This document shows positions 5,378-5,552 of a stretch of DNA of 5,552 nucleotides, one piece after another. The stretch's first letter is position 1, and every line of letters begins with the position of its first letter. Made by a program: the position numbers and the translations under genes. The notes under the pieces were generated by a model. That model was not told where the DNA came from. It saw only the letters and a program-made list of their open reading frames with translations, and did not search any database. The stretch is from Candidatus Fischerbacteria bacterium RBG_13_37_8 (GTDB lineage: Bacteria; Acidobacteriota; HRBIN11; MFGW01): NCBI GenBank assembly GCA_001780385.1, contig MFGW01000180.1, positions 81,999-87,550 on the forward strand, read 5' to 3'.

Positions 5378-5552
5378 ATCAAGGATTTTCTTTCCTTTTC
5401 TTTTTCTTCTTTTTCTTCTTTTTCTTTCAGCATCGTTTTCAATATAGTAACTTCCTGCATAAGTATTTTTACCTGTTCGGTGAGTGTGGATACTTTTATA
5501 GAAAAATGAATAAGAATCATCATGATAAACATTATGCTGAATACAAACAAAG
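5374..5552 (-). CDS. C-terminal part of a small membrane protein resembling DUF2304 (N-terminus beyond the window)
   Basis: An open frame enters from the right edge and ends with TGA at 5374-5376; 58 codons are visible. It starts in a hydrophobic helix (LFVFSIMFIMMILIHFSI, the last membrane segment), followed by a heptad-like segment KVSTLTEQVKILMQEVTILKTML and a highly charged tail KEKEEKEEKEKERKSLI. A membrane helix followed by S-x-L-x-E-Q-x-K-x-L and a short coiled coil is how I remember the end of DUF2304 proteins, small three-helix membrane proteins often found near glycosyltransferases. The match is from memory and the N-terminal part is missing. Its stop overlaps the ATPase start (ATGA), so it belongs to the ABC transporter operon. 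Function is unknown; a role as a membrane partner of the transporter or of a lipid-linked sugar step is only a guess. Confidence 0.65.
   Translation of the reverse strand, partial: LFVFSIMFIMMILIHFSIKVSTLTEQVKILMQEVTILKTMLKEKEEKEEKEKERKSLI
5386..5428 (-). repeat. Homopurine tract (minus strand) with 9-bp tandem repeats coding for the KEE tail
   Basis: 43 bp of uninterrupted pyrimidine on the plus strand, that is pure A/G on the minus strand, including tandem GAAGAAAAA units. It encodes the Lys/Glu tail of the DUF2304-like protein. Such tracts are prone to slippage. A loss or gain of one 9-bp unit keeps the frame. The stretch also supplies the only purine-rich sequence upstream of the ATPase start, though too far away to be a good ribosome site. 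Confidence 0.6.

Noticed and set aside
5156..5509. Plus-strand open frames opposite the ATPase and DUF2304-like genes
   Set aside because: The Phe/Ser-rich text (SFSSFSSFSF) is the complement of the Lys/Glu tail; the minus-strand frame fits a helix plus coiled coil and ends exactly at the ATPase start.

Overview
The window is 5.5 kb of AT-rich bacterial DNA in which every supported gene lies on the minus strand. Signs of a bacterium are a near-consensus sigma70-type promoter (TTGACT, 17 bp, TATAAT), Shine-Dalgarno sequences before some genes, a tRNA with its CCA end encoded, a bactofilin and a LipM-type lipoyl/octanoyl transferase. I cannot name the phylum. The promoter and the two GGAG-type ribosome binding sites argue mildly against a typical Bacteroidetes genome.

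In transcription order (right to left): the C-terminal end of a small membrane protein resembling DUF2304 (5374-5552, cut by the window edge) overlaps by 4 bp an ABC transporter ATPase (4646-5377). Six bases later comes its 12-helix ABC-2-like permease (2966-4639). These three genes look like one translationally coupled operon for a membrane exporter of unknown substrate. A tRNA-Gly(CCC) gene (2861-2935) follows, and its promoter is embedded in the last codons of the permease gene. Next are a bactofilin, a polymer-forming cytoskeletal protein (2298-2783), then an NAD(P)-dependent aldehyde dehydrogenase (732-2216). Last is the N-terminal two thirds or more of a lipoate/octanoate transferase of the LipM/LplA fold (1-583, cut by the left edge).

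The 148-bp gap between the aldehyde dehydrogenase and lipM genes is almost filled by three REP-like hairpin units spaced about 50 bp apart. Each carries GTAG on the minus strand directly before a palindrome. The middle unit differs from the outer two by paired changes in both stem arms, which keeps the fold. The array ends 10 bp before the lipM start codon, so it occupies the place where a ribosome binding site would normally lie.

Most of the window is ordinary housekeeping and membrane-transport content, and I see no defence system, CRISPR array, prophage or transposase gene. The points most worth a second look are the REP array with compensatory changes at the lipM start, the tRNA promoter inside the permease gene, the link of a DUF2304-like protein to an ABC exporter, and overlapping inverted repeats before the aldehyde dehydrogenase.
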